A DNA stretch of 64,000 bases from Chroococcidiopsis thermalis PCC 7203 (GTDB lineage: Bacteria; Cyanobacteriota; Cyanobacteriia; Cyanobacteriales; Chroococcidiopsidaceae), in the NCBI RefSeq assembly GCF_000317125.1, contig NC_019695.1, forward strand, positions 422,336 to 486,335, read 5' to 3'. The stretch's first letter is position 1. Every line of letters starts with the position of its first letter. Below the pieces are notes generated by a model. That model did no database searches. It worked only from the letters and a program-made list of their open reading frames with translations, and was not told the origin of the DNA. Below are positions 16,660 to 28,299 of this stretch, piece after piece. The position numbers and the translations under genes are program-made.

Positions 16660-17049
16660 TTAGTCAATTACAGCCTCTAAAGCCGGATCTTCATCATGAC
16701 ATTGGGCGATCGCAAATTGACAGCGAGGTGCAAACGGACAGCCTTTGGGATAATTTATCAAATTGGGTGGCAATCCTTCAATTGCTTTCAGGCGCGTCTG
16801 ACGTTGTGCGCCCAGTCGGAGAATACTTTGTAGTAACCCAATCGTGTAAGAATGGCGGGGATTTTGATAAACAATCCGAGTTGTCGTGGTGCGATGGGGA
16901 TCGAGGGAATCAGCATCACCATACCGCGCCCAAATTAGAGTTCCTCCTGTTTTAGCTGCTGGAGTCGCAGTGGTTGAATCTGAATTTGCAGCATTCTGTG
17001 TCGATTGATTACTCGTACAAGCAGTCAATAATAGAAGAGTACAAATCAA
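16660..17049 (-). pseudogene. Chimeric fossil: lipoprotein SBP N-terminus fused to OppD C-terminus
   Basis: One open frame joins two unrelated protein ends. Residues 1-57 are the start of a peptide-binding lipoprotein: lipobox LLTAC (Cys11), a Ser/Thr linker, then GGTLIWARYGDADSLDPHRT. Residues from about 60 are the tail of an OppD-type ATPase: PRHSYTIGLLQSILRL, LKAIEGLPPNLI, CPFAPRCQFA. The junction is near 16865-16880. An in-frame deletion must have removed most of the binding protein, the permeases and the ATPase core. No ATG exists in frame; TTG 17049 is the only start. Not expected to be functional. Confidence 0.88.
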
Positions 17050-17313
17050 CTTAAATAACGAGCATTACGCCAGTTCTTTTACTTTGAAAAGAGCTTGCAA
17101 TAGCATATTGCTCTGTCTTCACAAATCAAAAATAGCTAATCTCAGCCGTATATTATACGTGCAAGATTACGGCAAAAAATAAATGCAGACTATTCTAAAT
17201 TGCGTCAAGATTGATTGAAATCTCTAGCTAGATGCTTGCGGAATTTTCCATATTTTGCGTCTAGGCTATTTTTAGCAAAGAAATTAGCAACGAAAGTTGA
17301 GTTTTAAACGCTG

Positions 17314-17907
17314 TCAACTCAAAAACAACTCCTTAATCCCCGTACTACCAATCTCAATTGCCAAAGCTGCCAATAAAAATCCTAGAAGCTGAGTAATAAT
17401 CACCTCACCTTCTGCACCAATCCATTTATCTACGAATGCTGACTGACGCACGATTAACCACGTCACGAACATTGCGGCAACAACTCCTATCACCACGCTA
17501 ATATGAGCGTTGGGAGAATCAGACATTAATAACATCACAGTTGTAATCGTTCCTGGTCCCGCCAAAAGTGGTAAGGCAAGGGGGGTAATCGCTACATCCC
17601 TTTGCTGGTCTACCGTTGGCGTGTCTATGTCTCCATCGAGCATTTTCAACGCAATCAACAGCAGCAATAATCCGCCAGCTACCCGCAGGGAACCCAGACT
17701 AATCTCCAAGTATCTTAAAATCCATTGACCACCAAAGGCAAACGCCAGCAATACCCCGGTTGCAACCAAACTCGCCCGATCTATCACGCTATTTCTTTGC
17801 TCTGGTTCCATCCCTTTAGTTAAGATCAGAAACACGGGTGCATTGCCCAAAGCATCCGCTAGCACGAATACAGCTACAAAAGTTTTAATAAATACAGAAA
17901 TATCCAC
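17314..17907 (-). CDS. marC: MarC family (UPF0056) integral membrane protein
   Basis: 197 residues, six predicted helices in two inverted halves. Conserved MarC patterns: FVLADALGNAPVFLILT and PLALPLLAGPGTITTVMLLM. Despite the name, MarC is not required for multidrug resistance in E. coli, and its transported substrate is unknown. Transcribed away from the phosphoketolase cluster. Confidence 0.92.
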   Translation of the reverse strand: MDISVFIKTFVAVFVLADALGNAPVFLILTKGMEPEQRNSVIDRASLVATGVLLAFAFGGQWILRYLEISLGSLRVAGGLLLLLIALKMLDGDIDTPTVDQQRDVAITPLALPLLAGPGTITTVMLLMSDSPNAHISVVIGVVAAMFVTWLIVRQSAFVDKWIGAEGEVIITQLLGFLLAALAIEIGSTGIKELFLS

Positions 17908-18362
17908 ATCAGTTATCAGTTAACAGCTATCAGTTATCAGTGTACAGACTTTACTTGTGACTTATATACAACAACCAATTATCGAGGTGTCGATCGCATT
18001 CGTTGCCAGTACAACATTTTTTGAGTTTCGGCAGGAATTTTAACACTTTCATCGCCATTGAAGATAATTTTTCAGAACTCTTTTGAAAACGTTTGAAGTA
18101 GCGATCGCTAAATAGTCACCGAATGCCGATCGCTGATAACTGATAACAGACGTTCCATGTAACGTCTCTACACTGATAACTGAATTAATAAAAGCTTAAG
18201 AAGGGTAACATCTTTTTGTTTGGCTCTATACTGAAAAAATCAGAGCAATTCACTATTTTGAAAGTTAGAGCGATCGCGATCGTCCTTTAGAGAGAAAACA
18301 AACTATTCTGAAATTGAAAGAATTTAGTAGAAAACCTTGAAATAATAGGGTAACAATTCATC
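17908..18362. other. 455-nt intergenic region, marC / phosphoketolase divergent
   Basis: Contains an AGTTATCAG/AACAGCTATCAG tandem run just upstream of marC (17911-17942), a degenerate type C repeat at 18148-18172 (CGTTCCATGTAACGTCTCTAC), HIP1 sites and an AT-rich final 150 nt likely to hold the phosphoketolase promoter. I see no small gene here. Confidence 0.5.
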
Positions 18363-20849
18363 ATGGTTCAAGCACCCGCTCCTACAGCACAAAAAGGTTC
18401 ATTGACTGCTGACGAGCTGCAAAAGATGAATGCTTACTGGCGTGCAGCTAACTATCTTTCAGTCGGACAAATCTATCTTCTAGACAATCCACTCCTGAAA
18501 GAACCGCTGAAGCTAGAACACATTAAACCACGATTGTTGGGACATTGGGGAACGACACCAGGCTTAAACTTCATCTACGTTCACCTCAATCGCGTTATCA
18601 AAAAATATGACCTCAGCACGATTTATATTGCTGGTCCCGGTCATGGTGGACCTGGTTTGGTTGCCAACACTTATTTAGAAGGGACGTATAGCGAATATTA
18701 CCCCAATGTCTCTCAAGATACTGAGGGAATGAAGCAACTCTTCAAACAATTTTCCTTCCCTTACGGTATTCCCAGCCACGTTGCACCTGAAACCCCTGGT
18801 TCGATCCATGAAGGGGGTGAATTAGGTTACGCTGTTTCCCATGCATACGGTGCTGCATTTGACAACCCCGATTTAATTGTGGCGTGTGTCGTGGGTGATG
18901 GCGAAGCGGAAACGGGTGCTTTAGCTACGAGTTGGCATAGTAATAAATTCCTCAATCCCGTCCGAGATGGTGCGGTGTTACCGATTTTGCACCTGAATGG
19001 ATACAAAATCGCCAATCCTACAGTGTTGGCGCGGATGAGTCATCAAGAGTTGGAAAGCTTGTTCGTCGGCTACGGTTACAAACCCTATTTCGTCGAGGGT
19101 GACGATCCCGCTACCATGCACCAACTGATGGCGGCGACGATGGATCGGGTGGTAGAGGACATTAAAGCGATTCAACACGAAGCACGGACGAAAGGTTTTA
19201 CGGATCGCCCCCAATATCCGATGATAATTTTGCGATCGCCCAAAGGATGGACGGGACCGAAAGAAGTGGATGGGAAGAAAACAGAAAATTCCTGGCGATC
19301 GCACCAAGTCCCATTTTCCGAAATGTCTAGCAAGCCAGAACACGTACAATTGCTAGAACAGTGGATGAAGAGTTATAAACCCGAAGAACTCTTCGATGCA
19401 GAAGGTAGGTTATTCCCAGAATTAGCCGCACTCGCACCCACCGGACAACAGCGCATGGGAGACAATCCCCACGCTAACGGCGGAATTTTATTGCGAGATC
19501 TGAAAATGCCAGATTTCCGCCACTATGCAGTGGAGGTAAAAAATCCAGGTACGACAACATCTGAAGCCACTCGCGTTTTGGGTAAGTTTCTGGCGGATAT
19601 TCTGAGATTTAACGAAAAAAGCCAGAATTTCCGAATTTTTGGTCCCGACGAAACCGCATCTAACCGCTTGGGTGAAGTTTTCAAAACGACAGACCGGACG
19701 TGGACGGCAGATATTTTACCGGAAGACGAACAACTATCGCCTGACGGTAGGGTAATGGAAATATTGAGCGAACATACCTGTCAGGGATGGTTAGAAGGAT
19801 ATTTGCTAACCGGACGGCATGGAATATTTTCCTGCTACGAAGCATTTATCCACATCATCGATTCGATGTTTAACCAACATGCCAAGTGGTTGAAAACAAC
19901 CCGTCACATTACCTGGCGCAGACCTGTAGCCTCCCTCAATTACCTCTTGACTTCCCACGTCTGGCGACAAGATCACAACGGCTTTTCGCACCAAGACCCA
20001 GGTTTTATCGATCACGTCATGAATAAAAAGGCTGAGGTGATTCGGGTGTATTTACCCCCCGATGCTAATACTTTACTCTCAGTTGGCGATCACTGCCTGC
20101 GATCGCGTCATTACGTCAACGTCATCGTCGCCGGAAAACAGCCAGCCTTGCAATATCTCGACATGGATGCAGCAGTCAAGCACTGTACCAAAGGAGTTGG
20201 AATTTGGGAATGGGCGAGTAACGACAAAGATAGCGAACCCGATGTAGTCATGGCGTGTGCGGGGGATATTCCCACCCTAGAAACTTTAGCAGCAGTAGAC
20301 ATGATGCGGCTGCACTTCCCCGATTTGAAAGTCAGGGTGGTGAATGTGGTGGATTTGATGACAATGCAACCTAACACCGAACACCCCCACGGTTTGACAG
20401 ATAAAGACTTTGACAGCATCTTTACCACCGATAAGCCGATTATTTTTGCTTTCCACGGCTATCCCTGGCTGATCCACCGCCTCACCTATCGCCGCACCAA
20501 CCACCGCAACCTACACGTTCGCGGCTACAAGGAAGAGGGAACGACAACCACGCCATTTGATATGGTTGTCCTTAACGACTTAGACCGTTTCCATTTAGTC
20601 ATGGATGCGATCGATCGCGTGCCTAAATTGGGATCTAAAGCAGCATATGTCAAGCAAATGCTCAAAGACAAACTGATCGAACACAGACATTACGTCTCCA
20701 CATATGGCGAAGACATGGCGGAAATTCGCCAATGGGTATGGCAATATTACAGCGGTTCTCCTGCTGAGAAAGGGGCGATCGATACCCAACAAGATAATGC
20801 TAGTTCAACTCCGTCTTTAGAAGGAGAAGAAGGCGCGGCGAGGAAGTGA
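18363..20849 (+). CDS. xpk: Xylulose-5-P/fructose-6-P phosphoketolase
   Basis: 828 residues. A ThDP enzyme that splits xylulose-5-P (or fructose-6-P) with phosphate into acetyl-phosphate plus glyceraldehyde-3-P (or erythrose-4-P). Seen: GPGHGGPG at 91-98, the ThDP/Mg motif [16 protein letters not shown] near 178, [29 protein letters not shown], and a C-terminal transketolase-like domain. It is full length; the last ~25 residues are low-complexity. It begins a five-gene cluster ending with acetate kinase, which would turn its acetyl-phosphate into ATP and acetate. Confidence 0.95.
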   Translation: MVQAPAPTAQKGSLTADELQKMNAYWRAANYLSVGQIYLLDNPLLKEPLKLEHIKPRLLGHWGTTPGLNFIYVHLNRVIKKYDLSTIYIAGPGHGGPGLVANTYLEGTYSEYYPNVSQDTEGMKQLFKQFSFPYGIPSHVAPETPGSIHEGGELGYAVSHAYGAAFDNPDLIVACVVGDGEAETGALATSWHSNKFLNPVRDGAVLPILHLNGYKIANPTVLARMSHQELESLFVGYGYKPYFVEGDDPATMHQLMAATMDRVVEDIKAIQHEARTKGFTDRPQYPMIILRSPKGWTGPKEVDGKKTENSWRSHQVPFSEMSSKPEHVQLLEQWMKSYKPEELFDAEGRLFPELAALAPTGQQRMGDNPHANGGILLRDLKMPDFRHYAVEVKNPGTTTSEATRVLGKFLADILRFNEKSQNFRIFGPDETASNRLGEVFKTTDRTWTADILPEDEQLSPDGRVMEILSEHTCQGWLEGYLLTGRHGIFSCYEAFIHIIDSMFNQHAKWLKTTRHITWRRPVASLNYLLTSHVWRQDHNGFSHQDPGFIDHVMNKKAEVIRVYLPPDANTLLSVGDHCLRSRHYVNVIVAGKQPALQYLDMDAAVKHCTKGVGIWEWASNDKDSEPDVVMACAGDIPTLETLAAVDMMRLHFPDLKVRVVNVVDLMTMQPNTEHPHGLTDKDFDSIFTTDKPIIFAFHGYPWLIHRLTYRRTNHRNLHVRGYKEEGTTTTPFDMVVLNDLDRFHLVMDAIDRVPKLGSKAAYVKQMLKDKLIEHRHYVSTYGEDMAEIRQWVWQYYSGSPAEKGAIDTQQDNASSTPSLEGEEGAARK

Positions 20850-21030
20850 AGAGAGCTGGGGGAACTGGGGGAGCCCAGGAGGCTGAGGGAGAAAAATTAC
20901 TTCTGACTCCTGGCTCCTAATTTTTGACTTTTAAATTTTGACTTTTGACTTCCCTTGTAATCATTTTGACTTTTGTAGTAGTAAAAATCGGGCAAGGTTA
21001 ATAGCAGGAGACAGTTAACAGGAATTGAAT

Positions 21031-23580
21031 ATGCAAATCCAAGAACCCCAACTGCAAGGTCAAGACACGGGGATGCAATGCGAAGACGATCGCACGGGGA
21101 TTGGGGTTGAAACCCTGAAGCGAGCGTTTTTAGACAACTTATTCTACGTCCAAGGCAAGTTTCCTGCCCTTGCCACGAAACACGACTACTACATGGCACT
21201 TGCCTATACAGTACGCGATCGCCTCCTGCAACGTTGGGTCAATACAGCCGCAATCTACACCCAGGAAGGGTCGCGTACAGTTGCCTATCTCTCGGCTGAG
21301 TTTCTGATGGGTCCGCATTTGGGTAATAACCTAATCAATTTGGGCATTTACAACCAAGTGCAGCAAGCCATGACCGAGTTAAAACTCGATCTGAAAGAAT
21401 TACTAGCAAAAGAAGAGGAACCAGGTTTAGGTAATGGGGGTTTGGGTCGGTTAGCTGCTTGTTACCTCGATTCCTTGGCAAGCTTGGAAATTCCTACCCT
21501 TGGCTATGGTATCCGCTACGAATTTGGCATTTTCGACCAACTGATCCGTAACGGCTGGCAAGTTGAGAAAACTGATAAATGGCTGCGCTATGGCAACCCT
21601 TGGGAAATTGCTCGTCCAGAATGGGCTGTTTCGGTGAAATTTGGCGGACGCACCGAAGCACATAAAAATGCGCAAGGACGCTATCGGGTACGCTGGATTC
21701 CCCACAAAGTTGTCCTGGGCATACCCTACGATACGCCGATTTTGGGTTACAAGGTCAACACGGCTAATACCTTGCGGTTGTGGAAAGCCGAAGCACCAGA
21801 ATCTTTTGATTTTGAAGCCTTTAATCGCGGGAATTATTACGGTGCGGTGGATCAAAAAGTTACCTCGGAAAACTTAACCAAGGTACTTTATCCCAACGAT
21901 GAAACTTACGAAGGTAAGCAACTACGTTTAGAACAGCAGTATTTCTTTGTTTCCTGCGCCTTGCAAGATATGCTGCGAATCATGTTACGGCAGAAATTGC
22001 CCTTAGAACAGTTCCACGAAAAATTCGCCGTTCAACTCAACGATACCCATCCCGCGATCGCAGTTGCCGAATTGATGCGATTGTTGTTAGACGAACACGA
22101 AATGGACTGGGAACCCGCTTGGGAAATTACCCAAAAAACTTTTGGTTACACCAACCATACGTTACTACCAGAAGCTTTAGAAAAGTGGTCGCTGAAGTTA
22201 TTTAGCAGCCTTCTTCCCCGTCATTTAGAAATCATTTATGAAATTAATTGGCGCTTTTTAGAACAGGTACGGCATAAATTTGGTACGGATGAAGGACGGA
22301 TCGGACGGCTATCGTTGATTGACGAAAACGATGGTAAATTCGTCCGTATGGCACACCTCGCCTGCGTTGGTAGCCACAAAATTAACGGAGTCGCAGCACT
22401 CCACAGCGAATTGCTACAAAAAACCACGCTGTTAGACTTTTACGAGTTTTTCCCTGAAAAATTCACCAACATCACAAATGGCGTAACTCCCCGTCGTTGG
22501 ATTGTCTTGAGTAACCCCAAACTGACAAATCTGATTACCAGTTGTATCGGAGATAATTGGATCAAACATTTAGAAGACGTACAACGAATAGAAACCTACG
22601 CTGAAGATCCAGGGTTTCAGCAAGAATGGCAGCAGATCAAGCGGGAAAATAAAGTTAACGTCGCTGAAATTTTACTCGATCGCACGGGTGTTAAAGTCGA
22701 TCCCGACTCGCTATTTGACATCCAAGTCAAGCGCATTCACCAATACAAGCGCCAACACCTGAATATATTGCACGCAATTACGCTTTACAACCAAATCAAA
22801 CAAAATCCCAATCTAGACATTACCCCCCGTACCTTAATTTTTGCTGGCAAAGCCGCTCCTGGTTATTACATCGCCAAGTTGATAATTAAACTGATCAACT
22901 CCGTGGCTGAAGTGGTCAACAAAGATCGAGATATTGGCGATCGCTTGAAAGTTGTCTTTTTACCAGATTACAACGTCAAAAATAGCCAACCCATCTATCC
23001 CGCTGCCGACCTTTCCGAACAAATTTCCACCGCAGGTAAAGAAGCATCCGGCACGGGTAACATGAAGTTTGCCATGAATGGGGCATTGACAATCGGCACT
23101 CTCGACGGCGCGAACATCGAGATCCGCAATGCTGTGGGGGCAGAAAATTTCTTTCTGTTTGGCTTGACAACAGAGGACGTTGGTGCTTTAAGATTAACCG
23201 GATATCGTCCTAGAGAGTATTACGAACAAAACCCGCAATTGAAACAAGCAATCGACCAAATCGCCTCTGGATACTTTTCTCACGGCGATCGCAGCTTATT
23301 CAAACCGCTAGTAGACTTGTTACTTGACAAAGACCCCTTCATGTTAATGGCAGATTACCAACCGTACATCGATTGCCAACAGCAAGTATCTCAGACATAC
23401 CGCGATCGCGATCGGTGGTTGCAAATGTCAATTTTAAATACAGCCCGCATGGGTAAATTCTCCTCAGACCGTGCCATCCGCGAGTACTGCCAGCAGATCT
23501 GGAAAGTGCAACCCGTTCCGGTACAATTGGCAGCAGAAAAAACTGGCGATGGTTGGTTTGGGACAGTGACTAGTGACTAG
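21031..23580 (+). CDS. glgP: Glycogen phosphorylase
   Basis: 849 residues, PLP-dependent, releasing glucose-1-P from glycogen. Blocks: AEFLMGPHLGNNLINLG, GLGNGGLGRLAACYLDSLA, QLNDTHPAIAVAELMR, DIQVKRIHQYKRQHLN and the PLP lysine Lys679 in EASGTGNMKFAMNGA. ATG 21031 was preferred to TTG 21025. Located between phosphoketolase and GAPDH, it would feed the cluster with hexose phosphate in the dark. The 180-nt gap to phosphoketolase holds a low-complexity repeat tract. Confidence 0.96.
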   Translation: MQIQEPQLQGQDTGMQCEDDRTGIGVETLKRAFLDNLFYVQGKFPALATKHDYYMALAYTVRDRLLQRWVNTAAIYTQEGSRTVAYLSAEFLMGPHLGNNLINLGIYNQVQQAMTELKLDLKELLAKEEEPGLGNGGLGRLAACYLDSLASLEIPTLGYGIRYEFGIFDQLIRNGWQVEKTDKWLRYGNPWEIARPEWAVSVKFGGRTEAHKNAQGRYRVRWIPHKVVLGIPYDTPILGYKVNTANTLRLWKAEAPESFDFEAFNRGNYYGAVDQKVTSENLTKVLYPNDETYEGKQLRLEQQYFFVSCALQDMLRIMLRQKLPLEQFHEKFAVQLNDTHPAIAVAELMRLLLDEHEMDWEPAWEITQKTFGYTNHTLLPEALEKWSLKLFSSLLPRHLEIIYEINWRFLEQVRHKFGTDEGRIGRLSLIDENDGKFVRMAHLACVGSHKINGVAALHSELLQKTTLLDFYEFFPEKFTNITNGVTPRRWIVLSNPKLTNLITSCIGDNWIKHLEDVQRIETYAEDPGFQQEWQQIKRENKVNVAEILLDRTGVKVDPDSLFDIQVKRIHQYKRQHLNILHAITLYNQIKQNPNLDITPRTLIFAGKAAPGYYIAKLIIKLINSVAEVVNKDRDIGDRLKVVFLPDYNVKNSQPIYPAADLSEQISTAGKEASGTGNMKFAMNGALTIGTLDGANIEIRNAVGAENFFLFGLTTEDVGALRLTGYRPREYYEQNPQLKQAIDQIASGYFSHGDRSLFKPLVDLLLDKDPFMLMADYQPYIDCQQQVSQTYRDRDRWLQMSILNTARMGKFSSDRAIREYCQQIWKVQPVPVQLAAEKTGDGWFGTVTSD

Positions 23581-23620
23581 TGGCTAGTGACTAGAAAAGA
23601 GTCCAGCCTCTAGCCACTAG

Positions 23621-24706
<1,086 letters not shown>

Positions 24707-24708
24707 CG

Positions 24709-24769
24709 GTAGTTGGTAGTTGGTAGTTGTCATTACCAACTACCCATTACCAATTACCCATTACCAATC
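24709..24769. repeat. STRR tract in gap1-mutase spacer
   Basis: TAGTTGG units followed by CAATTACC/CATTACC units in the opposite sense; the two halves could fold back on each other. It is translated if the upstream start of the next gene is wrongly used. Confidence 0.65.
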
Positions 24770-24774
24770 AAAAC

Positions 24775-25413
24775 ATGAGTCTCAAACTCTACTTGCTGCG
24801 ACACGGAGAAACAGAATACAGCCGCACGGGAGGTTTTTGTGGCGAGCTTGACCCAGAACTGACCCCAGAAGGGATGTTGATGGCAAAGGCGTTTGCCGAA
24901 ACTTATCGTTCTCTGCCTTGGACGGCGGTTTATGTCAGTCCGATGAAACGCACGATCGCAACTGCAAAACCTCTATGTGATGCGATCGCGATGGATATGC
25001 AATTGCGCGACGGATTGAAGGAGATTCGCTACGGCAAATGGGAAGGACAAACGCTGGAATTTGTCAAGCAACATTACGAAGAAGATTACGTCCGATGGTT
25101 GACGGAACCAGCTTGGAATCCGCCGACTGAAGGTGAAACTGGTGTCCAAATTGCCAGCCGTGCTATGCCTGTTATTTCTGAAATTGAAGCTAAATGTCCT
25201 ACGGGCAATGTTTTGATCGTCTCTCACAAAGCCACGATTAGGATTATTCTTTGCAGTTTATTGGGGATCGATGTCGGACGTTATCGCGATCGCATTACTG
25301 CTTTAGCTGCTTCTGTTAGTATTGTCAAATTTGACGTACACGGTCCTTTATTGGAAGTGTTGGGCGATCGCTATCATCTAGATGCAGAATTACGTAATTT
25401 ACCAGGAACGTAA
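24775..25413 (+). CDS. Histidine phosphatase / phosphoglycerate-mutase family protein
   Basis: 212 residues from MSLKLYLLRHGETEYSR; the in-frame ATG at 24727 would translate STRR repeat sequence. RHG motif with phospho-acceptor His10, ELDPELTPEGMLMA, YVSPMKRTIATA, EIRYGKWEG and the second catalytic His in VLIVSHKATIRIIL. The family includes cofactor-dependent mutases and sugar or nucleotide phosphatases; the sequence alone does not decide. Context with gap1 makes a 3-phosphoglycerate or sugar phosphate substrate plausible. Confidence 0.88.
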   Translation: MSLKLYLLRHGETEYSRTGGFCGELDPELTPEGMLMAKAFAETYRSLPWTAVYVSPMKRTIATAKPLCDAIAMDMQLRDGLKEIRYGKWEGQTLEFVKQHYEEDYVRWLTEPAWNPPTEGETGVQIASRAMPVISEIEAKCPTGNVLIVSHKATIRIILCSLLGIDVGRYRDRITALAASVSIVKFDVHGPLLEVLGDRYHLDAELRNLPGT

Positions 25414-25570
25414 TAATCGACAAATATATCTATAAATATTTCATTTTTGCTCTGGGTATTTTCCCTAAACTAAGATTTGAAACATTCGCGATCGCTCTTT
25501 CTCTTCAATTTTGCGCGCTTGAGTAAGTCCGAGGTCAAAATTCACTCACAATTAAATCCAAATAGAGCTT

Positions 25571-26266
25571 ATGCAAACTATTTATGTCGATGGAACTTAC
25601 CTTGAAAATAATCCATCTTATGGTGTTGAAGATTCCCCTTGGAAAGCCCAGCAAATTCTGAGTATAATTCAGAAAAATCAGTTAAATCCTCGTTCTATTT
25701 GTGAAATTGGCTGTGGGGCTGGAGAGATTTTAAGACAACTACAGTTATCCTTACCAGATCATGTCAGATTTCAAGGATATGATATCTCACCTCAAGCAAT
25801 CCAACTCTCTCGACAGCGCCAAAATCAAAATTTATCTTTTGCCTGTGAGGATATAACTAAAATAGAGATCGATCCTTTCGATATTTTACTCTGTATCGAC
25901 GTGTTCGAGCATGTAGAAGACTATTTAAATTTTTTAAGACAGTTAAAACCCAAATCTAAATATAAAATTTTTCATATTCCTCTCGACATGTCAGCTCAAT
26001 TTGTTCTGCGAGCCGAACCGATTTTGTGGATGCGAGAAAACGTCGGTCATATACACTACTTTATGAAAGATACAGCTCTTTTGGCTTTGAAAGACGCTGG
26101 CTACAAAATTTTAGATTATTGCTACACCGCCGAGCATGTCGATCGCCCGAAATCCTTTAAAGCGAGATCGCTAAGTCTACCGCGAAAAATTTTACATGCG
26201 ATCGCCCCAGATGTTACAGTACGGCTACTAGGAGGATACTCGCTATTAGTCCTAGCAGAATCTTAG
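25571..26266 (+). CDS. Class I SAM-dependent methyltransferase
   Basis: 231 residues. Motif I ICEIGCGAGEIL at about 43-54, acidic motif QGYDISPQAIQLSR, motif II DILLCIDVFEHVEDYL, matching Methyltransf_11/23-type enzymes. The C-terminus has a hydrophobic end (VRLLGGYSLLVLAES). Substrate unknown. It sits between the mutase-like gene and ackA with a 157-nt 5' gap, so it is perhaps separately transcribed. Confidence 0.85.
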   Translation: MQTIYVDGTYLENNPSYGVEDSPWKAQQILSIIQKNQLNPRSICEIGCGAGEILRQLQLSLPDHVRFQGYDISPQAIQLSRQRQNQNLSFACEDITKIEIDPFDILLCIDVFEHVEDYLNFLRQLKPKSKYKIFHIPLDMSAQFVLRAEPILWMRENVGHIHYFMKDTALLALKDAGYKILDYCYTAEHVDRPKSFKARSLSLPRKILHAIAPDVTVRLLGGYSLLVLAES

Positions 26267-26383
26267 AGCTATATACATCTTTAGACACTCAACAAATTGC
26301 TGCCGAAAATCTAGAATCCGAGTGAAATTTAAGTCGGAAGACCGATCGCTGTTAACTGATAACTGTTAACTGATAACTGACTG

Positions 26384-27604
26384 ATGAAAATCCTTGTACT
26401 CAACGCCGGATCGAGCAGCCAAAAAAGTTGTCTCTACGAAATTACGGGAGATGGGATTCTAGAGCAACCAGTTGAGCCATTGTGGGAAGCCACCATAGAC
26501 TGGACGGGAAAATCGGCAGTCGGCTTACTCAAGGTAAAAACCTCTCATGGAGCATCGATAAAAACAGAAATTCCTGTCAAAGAACGACAGCAGGCGATCG
26601 CCCAAATGCTCGATACTTTAATGCAAGGCGAGACACAGGTGATTTCCGATTTAGCTGAAATCCAACTCGTCGGACACCGTGTCGTTCACGGCGGACAGCA
26701 TTACTCTCAGCCAACTCGCATCACTCCCGAGGTGAAAGCAGCAATAAAAGAACTAGCAAACCTTGCACCCGCACACAATCCCGTCAATTTAGAGGGGATT
26801 GAGGCGATCGAGCAGACTTTACCACAAGTACCGCAAGTAGCAGTATTCGATACTGCTTTTCACAGTTCCATTCCCCCTGGTGCAGTCGTTTACCCCATCC
26901 CTTACGAGTTGTCCGAACAAGGAATTCGCCGTTACGGTTTCCACGGAATCAGTCACGAATACGTATCTCGTCGCGCCGCATATTTGTTAGACAGAGATCT
27001 TAGTTCCCTCAAACTGATTACCTGTCATTTAGGTAACGGTTGTTCTTTAGCAGCAATCCGCGATGGGAGCTGCATCAATACGACAATGGGATTTACACCC
27101 TTAGAGGGATTGATGATGGGGACGCGATCGGGTTCTATCGATCCCAGCATTCTCCTCTATCTATTGCGACAGGGTTACAGTACCGAGCAGTTAGACGAGA
27201 TGCTCAATAAACAATCGGGACTGAAAGGCGTTTCTGGTATAAGTGGGGATATGCGCCAAATCAGCCAAGCGATCGCCGAGGGAAACGATCGCGCCAAATT
27301 AGCATTTGACATTTATATTCATCGCCTGCGATCGCACATCGGTTCGATGCTAGCTTCCTTGTCAGGAACGGATGCACTTGTCTTCACTGCTGGGGTGGGA
27401 GAAAATCACCCTCTAACTCGTACAGCCACCTGTGAAGCTTTTGAATTTCTGGGATTGAAACTCGATCCCAGTAAAAATCAAGCTTCCCCCAAGGATGCAG
27501 ACATCGCCACCTCTGATTCAAAGATCCGCGTTTTAGTCGTCCAAACCCAAGAAGATTGGGCGATCGCTCAATCTTGCTGGAATCTGTTGAATCGAGAGTC
27601 GTAG
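26384..27604 (+). CDS. ackA: Acetate kinase
   Basis: 406 residues. Makes ATP and acetate from acetyl-phosphate. Family blocks: MKILVLNAGSSSQK, VGHRVVHGG, PAHNPVN, VAVFDTAFHSSIP, RRYGFHGISHEYV, CHLGNGCSLAAI, TPLEGLMMGTRSGSIDP and FTAGVGENHP. Its presence 5.5 kb downstream of phosphoketolase closes the acetyl-phosphate branch. The 5' spacer carries TAACTGTTAACTGATAACTG repeats. Confidence 0.96.
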   Translation: MKILVLNAGSSSQKSCLYEITGDGILEQPVEPLWEATIDWTGKSAVGLLKVKTSHGASIKTEIPVKERQQAIAQMLDTLMQGETQVISDLAEIQLVGHRVVHGGQHYSQPTRITPEVKAAIKELANLAPAHNPVNLEGIEAIEQTLPQVPQVAVFDTAFHSSIPPGAVVYPIPYELSEQGIRRYGFHGISHEYVSRRAAYLLDRDLSSLKLITCHLGNGCSLAAIRDGSCINTTMGFTPLEGLMMGTRSGSIDPSILLYLLRQGYSTEQLDEMLNKQSGLKGVSGISGDMRQISQAIAEGNDRAKLAFDIYIHRLRSHIGSMLASLSGTDALVFTAGVGENHPLTRTATCEAFEFLGLKLDPSKNQASPKDADIATSDSKIRVLVVQTQEDWAIAQSCWNLLNRES

Positions 27605-27628
27605 GGGCGCACAGCAGTGCGCCCCTAC
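27601..27628. repeat. Palindrome, type A, immediately after ackA
   Basis: GTAGGGGCGCAC paired with GTGCGCCCCTAC around an AGCA centre; begins at the ackA stop (GTCGTAG) and likely terminates it. Confidence 0.85.
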
Positions 27629-27688
27629 AGGAGTCGCCAGTCGCAAATATTCCACGCACCACGCACCACTTTCTTACCAACTACCTAT

Positions 27689-27973
27689 CTACTGCATCTT
27701 CTCGATATAGTCCAACACCATCTCATAATTAGCCATTCTGCCTTGGGAGAGGAAGAGTTCTGCGGCAGCACGAAAATCTGACAACGCACCCATGCGATCG
27801 CCTAAATTTAGCCTCATAAAGCCGCGATTGCCAAAAGCTCTAGCATTCTCAGGATTTATCGATACCGCTTCGTCGTAGCTTTGAATTGCTCCTACATAAT
27901 CTCCACCATCAGCCCTAGCTGCTGCTTGCTTCATGAAGTCTTCAGCAGTCATCGCTTCTTCAACAACTTTCAT
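27689..27973 (-). CDS. Small TPR protein
   Basis: 94 residues consisting essentially of two TPR units (DGGDYVGAIQSYDEAVSINPENARAFGNRG and NLGDRMGALSDFRAAAELFL; helices at about 20-52 and 54-76) plus a capping helix. It would be a cytoplasmic protein-interaction adaptor. Partner unknown. The TPR part resembles that of the broken GUN4 gene (DFKQAAGLYL), suggesting a shared cyanobacterial TPR subfamily. Confidence 0.75.
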   Translation of the reverse strand: MKVVEEAMTAEDFMKQAAARADGGDYVGAIQSYDEAVSINPENARAFGNRGFMRLNLGDRMGALSDFRAAAELFLSQGRMANYEMVLDYIEKMQ

Positions 27974-28299
27974 GTTTATTCCTCGCAGGTTTGCAGCTAA
28001 AAAATTTCTTTGCTATGTTGAAGAATTTACAACAAGGTGACGCAAAAAATTAAGTAGCTAGAAACAAAAATCTATCATTCTAACTCAAAGAAAGTTTGTT
28101 CTTCTCGATACAATTTCTTTAAATTTGAACGGAAAGTGACTTATTCTCAACGATCGCCAAGCTCAATTGAAGACGATCGCTTCATTTCTTTGCCATCAAA
28201 AGCCAAATAACATAATGTTAGTTAATTAATAGTAATAAATCTTAAATAAAAAGTAGGGTGAGCATTGCCCACCCTACTAGGAAAATCTGCTAAGTCAAA
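27974..28299. other. 326-nt intergenic region with a terminator-like palindrome
   Basis: AT-rich, with a GC-rich hairpin at 28253-28277 (GTAGGGTG ... CACCCTAC), a further repeat type (D) placed just after the 3' end of the DUF4149-like gene. The rest probably includes the promoter of the TPR gene. No convincing ORF. Confidence 0.5.
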
